Positions 13,298 to 14,558 of a DNA stretch of 14,558 nucleotides are shown piece by piece; position 1 is the stretch's first letter; every line of letters begins with the position of its first letter. The notes under the pieces are model-generated. The model worked only from the letters and a program-made list of their open reading frames with translations, was not told the origin of the DNA and ran no database searches. This DNA comes from JBFXAM01 sp050184295 (GTDB taxonomy: Bacteria; Planctomycetota; Phycisphaerae; UBA1845; Fen-1342): contig JBFXAM010000114.1 of the NCBI GenBank assembly GCA_050184295.1, forward strand, positions 1 through 14,558, written 5' to 3'. Both the position numbers and the translations under genes were made by a program.

Positions 13298-14272
13298 CTA
13301 GCTCACTTCGCGGGTTTGGAACAGCGCGATGCCCAGCGCGAGGATGGCGCCCATGTAGAGCGCGGCGTACGCGGCGCAGCGAGCGACCTGCTCGCCGGGA
13401 ATGACGAGATCCTGCGTGAGCGGGTCGCCCAGCCAGAAGTACTGGAAATTGGGCAGCGCATAGAACCCCAGTTGATACAGGAACGGCTGCTGCTGTCCGC
13501 CGAGATAGTAGTCCGACAGCAGCCCGAACAGAAAGACGGCGGCGCAGAGGATGAGCGTCGTGACCTGGCTGAAGCGCGTCGCGAGCGCCGTCGCGAAGGC
13601 GCCCAGGATGAGGACCGCGAAGAGGATGTTCATCAGCGCGTAGAACAGTTGCAGGTTGCCGAAATCCTTGGTCGGTGGCTGAATTTCCCACTGTTTTCCA
13701 AAGAAAAGCACCAGCGCGAAGGCCGCCGTGCCCAGCGGCACGACCCACGCCGTCAGCGCGGTGGTGAAATGCCAGCCGTAAACGTAGTTGCCGAAGCCCG
13801 CGGCGACGAGGCTGACGAGAATCGCTCCCAGCCCGAACACGAGCACCGGCTGATCAAACTTGTCGGCCACCGTCTCCATGACGCCGTGGCGCACGAGCAT
13901 GAGCAGCGCGAGCGAGAGCAGGTAGACGCCGACGGTGAGGGCGCCCGAGACGCCGAGGAATTTTCCGATCAGAAAGAGCGGTCGGGGGACGGGCTTGGAG
14001 ATGACGGTGAGGATGCTGCGGGACTCGATCTCTCGGCTGATGACGTGGGCGGCGCTGAAGGCGCTGGCGAGCAGTCCGTAGAGCAGGATGGTGGCGAGCG
14101 CGACGTCCTGGAGGATTTTCACGTCCTTTCCCGAGTCGAGCGAATACGCGGAGAGGCTGGGCCCGAAGACGACCATCCAGAAGAGCGCGGTCCAGAGCAG
14201 CACGTTGAACACGGGCTGGCGGATCGTCTCGATGAACGTGGTCCAGGTGATGGCGTAGAGCTTGCTGAACAT
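13298..14272 (-). CDS. ABC-2 type transporter permease
   Basis: A 324-residue integral membrane protein of the ABC-2 (NosY-like) permease type. Hydrophobic segments lie at about 20-40, 57-77, 99-127, 132-156, 160-181, 209-232, 237-253 and 300-318. The cytoplasmic segment ISREIESRSILTVISKPVPR (78-97), then PLFLIGKFLG, matches the ABC-2 coupling region, which contacts the ATP-binding subunit in this family. ATG 14272 starts the usual short amphipathic helix and TIRQP segment; the ribosome site is weak (AGGCG). Upstream Arg-rich sequence to 14416 is not included. No ATP-binding subunit gene is adjacent on this strand, so the partner must be encoded elsewhere. The substrate is unknown; relatives export drugs, polysaccharide or help assemble cofactors. 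It is convergent with the metal ATPase gene, without evidence of a shared role. Confidence 0.85.
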   Translation of the reverse strand: MFSKLYAITWTTFIETIRQPVFNVLLWTALFWMVVFGPSLSAYSLDSGKDVKILQDVALATILLYGLLASAFSAAHVISREIESRSILTVISKPVPRPLFLIGKFLGVSGALTVGVYLLSLALLMLVRHGVMETVADKFDQPVLVFGLGAILVSLVAAGFGNYVYGWHFTTALTAWVVPLGTAAFALVLFFGKQWEIQPPTKDFGNLQLFYALMNILFAVLILGAFATALATRFSQVTTLILCAAVFLFGLLSDYYLGGQQQPFLYQLGFYALPNFQYFWLGDPLTQDLVIPGEQVARCAAYAALYMGAILALGIALFQTREVS

Positions 14273-14347
14273 CGTCGCCTGTCGCAGGAGGCCGTCGGCA
14301 GCGGGGCCGCGCGGCGAAACTCGTCGGGCGGCGCGGCTGCGCGCCGG

Positions 14348-14369
14348 GTGCGGGCGACTTTGCCCGCAC
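14348..14369. repeat. Perfect hairpin near the 5' end of the permease leader
   Basis: GTGCGGGC (14348-14355) and GCCCGCAC (14362-14369) are exactly complementary around a GACTTT loop. If the promoter at 14382-14410 is used, this hairpin sits within about the first 30 bases of the leftward message and could protect its 5' end or bind a regulator. Confidence 0.5.
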
Positions 14370-14381
14370 GCGGAGCGGAGT

Positions 14382-14410
14382 ATTATGCGTCGCTTGCGCG
14401 CCGCCCACAA
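14382..14410 (-). promoter_or_regulatory. Candidate promoter of the permease gene
   Basis: On the minus strand TTGTGG (14410-14405) and CATAAT (14387-14382) are separated by exactly 17 bases. The -10 matches consensus at five of six positions and the -35 at three. Transcription would begin near 14375, about 100 bases before the ATG. Confidence 0.4.
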
Positions 14411-14483
14411 GCGCACGGCGGTGGGCGAGCGGCAGGTCGCGGCGCGGGCGCGGTGTTGAGCATCGGCGAAGACGAGGGGTGTG

Positions 14484-14558
14484 GTGGGTGAGATCTACTA
14501 TTCCCGGGCGCGGGTCGTGGCGGGCGGCGGGCTGCTGGTACCGCTGGGCGGGGCGGTG
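14484..14558 (+). CDS. 5' end of a rightward gene, possibly a metal-dependent amidohydrolase
   Basis: A rightward frame starts at GTG 14484 (or the adjacent GTG 14481) and runs to the window edge, 25 codons. Its frame is closed by a TGA at 14457-14459, so the start must lie here, and GAGGGG (14474-14479) is a suitable ribosome site. The translation begins VGEIYYSRARVVAGGGLLVP and continues LGGAV. This pattern resembles the N-terminal beta strand of amidohydrolase/chlorohydrolase-type enzymes, where a line like RARWVVPVSGPPIEDGAV precedes the barrel, but 25 residues are too few to be sure. It is divergent from the permease gene. Confidence 0.5.
   Translation, partial: MGEIYYSRARVVAGGGLLVPLGGAV

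Noticed and set aside
14385..14459. 24-residue rightward peptide (starts MRRLRAAHKR) with GGAG four bases upstream
   Set aside because: It is very short and Arg-rich, the ribosome site spacing is tight, and the ATG overlaps a promoter-like element on the other strand. Could be a leader peptide, but nothing else supports it.
13196..14491. 431-codon rightward frame opposite the ABC permease
   Set aside because: Its Glu/Arg/Asp-rich translation is the usual shadow of a hydrophobic membrane protein gene.
1..14558. tRNA, rRNA, insertion sequences or prophage genes
   Set aside because: I looked for T-loop sequences, transposase or integrase motifs and flanking inverted repeats and saw none.

Overview
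This is a very GC-rich (estimated by eye, well over 65%) bacterial chromosomal window. The best taxonomic clue is the small basic protein at 10419-10742, whose N-terminus matches the small basic protein family that is a signature of the PVC superphylum (Planctomycetes, Verrucomicrobia, Chlamydiae). With the GC content and gene content, a planctomycete is the likeliest source. I saw no tRNA, rRNA, transposase, integrase or CRISPR array, so the window looks chromosomal.

Left part (1-3447): a possible leftward gene start at the edge, a 550-base arginine-codon-like low-complexity intergenic region, then four rightward genes. These are class I fructose-bisphosphate aldolase, a secreted protein of unknown function, a small AhpD-like carboxymuconolactone decarboxylase family protein, and a signal-peptide/SnoaL-like/C-terminal-anchor protein. 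Each is followed closely by a GC-rich hairpin without a T-run.

Centre (3448-8439): the most interesting part. It is a leftward four-gene operon in which every junction is a 4-base stop/start overlap. In transcription order it encodes a B12-binding-type radical SAM protein, a tandem-domain GNAT protein, a second GNAT-like protein, and a GH3-family acyl-adenylating/amide-forming enzyme. Together they look like a small biosynthetic pathway joining an acid to an amine, with no standard PKS or NRPS core. I do not recognise it as a described system.

Right part (8440-14558): a periplasmic YceI-family protein and RNase III (leftward; RNase III has a Cys where a catalytic Asp is usual), then the PVC small basic protein with an Ala/Pro/Gly/Lys tail built from a 30-base tandem repeat. 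Next are an intergenic stretch with a 7-base tandem repeat, a P1B-type heavy-metal ATPase with an unusual last-helix metal motif, a convergent ABC-2 type permease without an adjacent ATPase gene, and the first codons of a rightward gene cut by the window edge.
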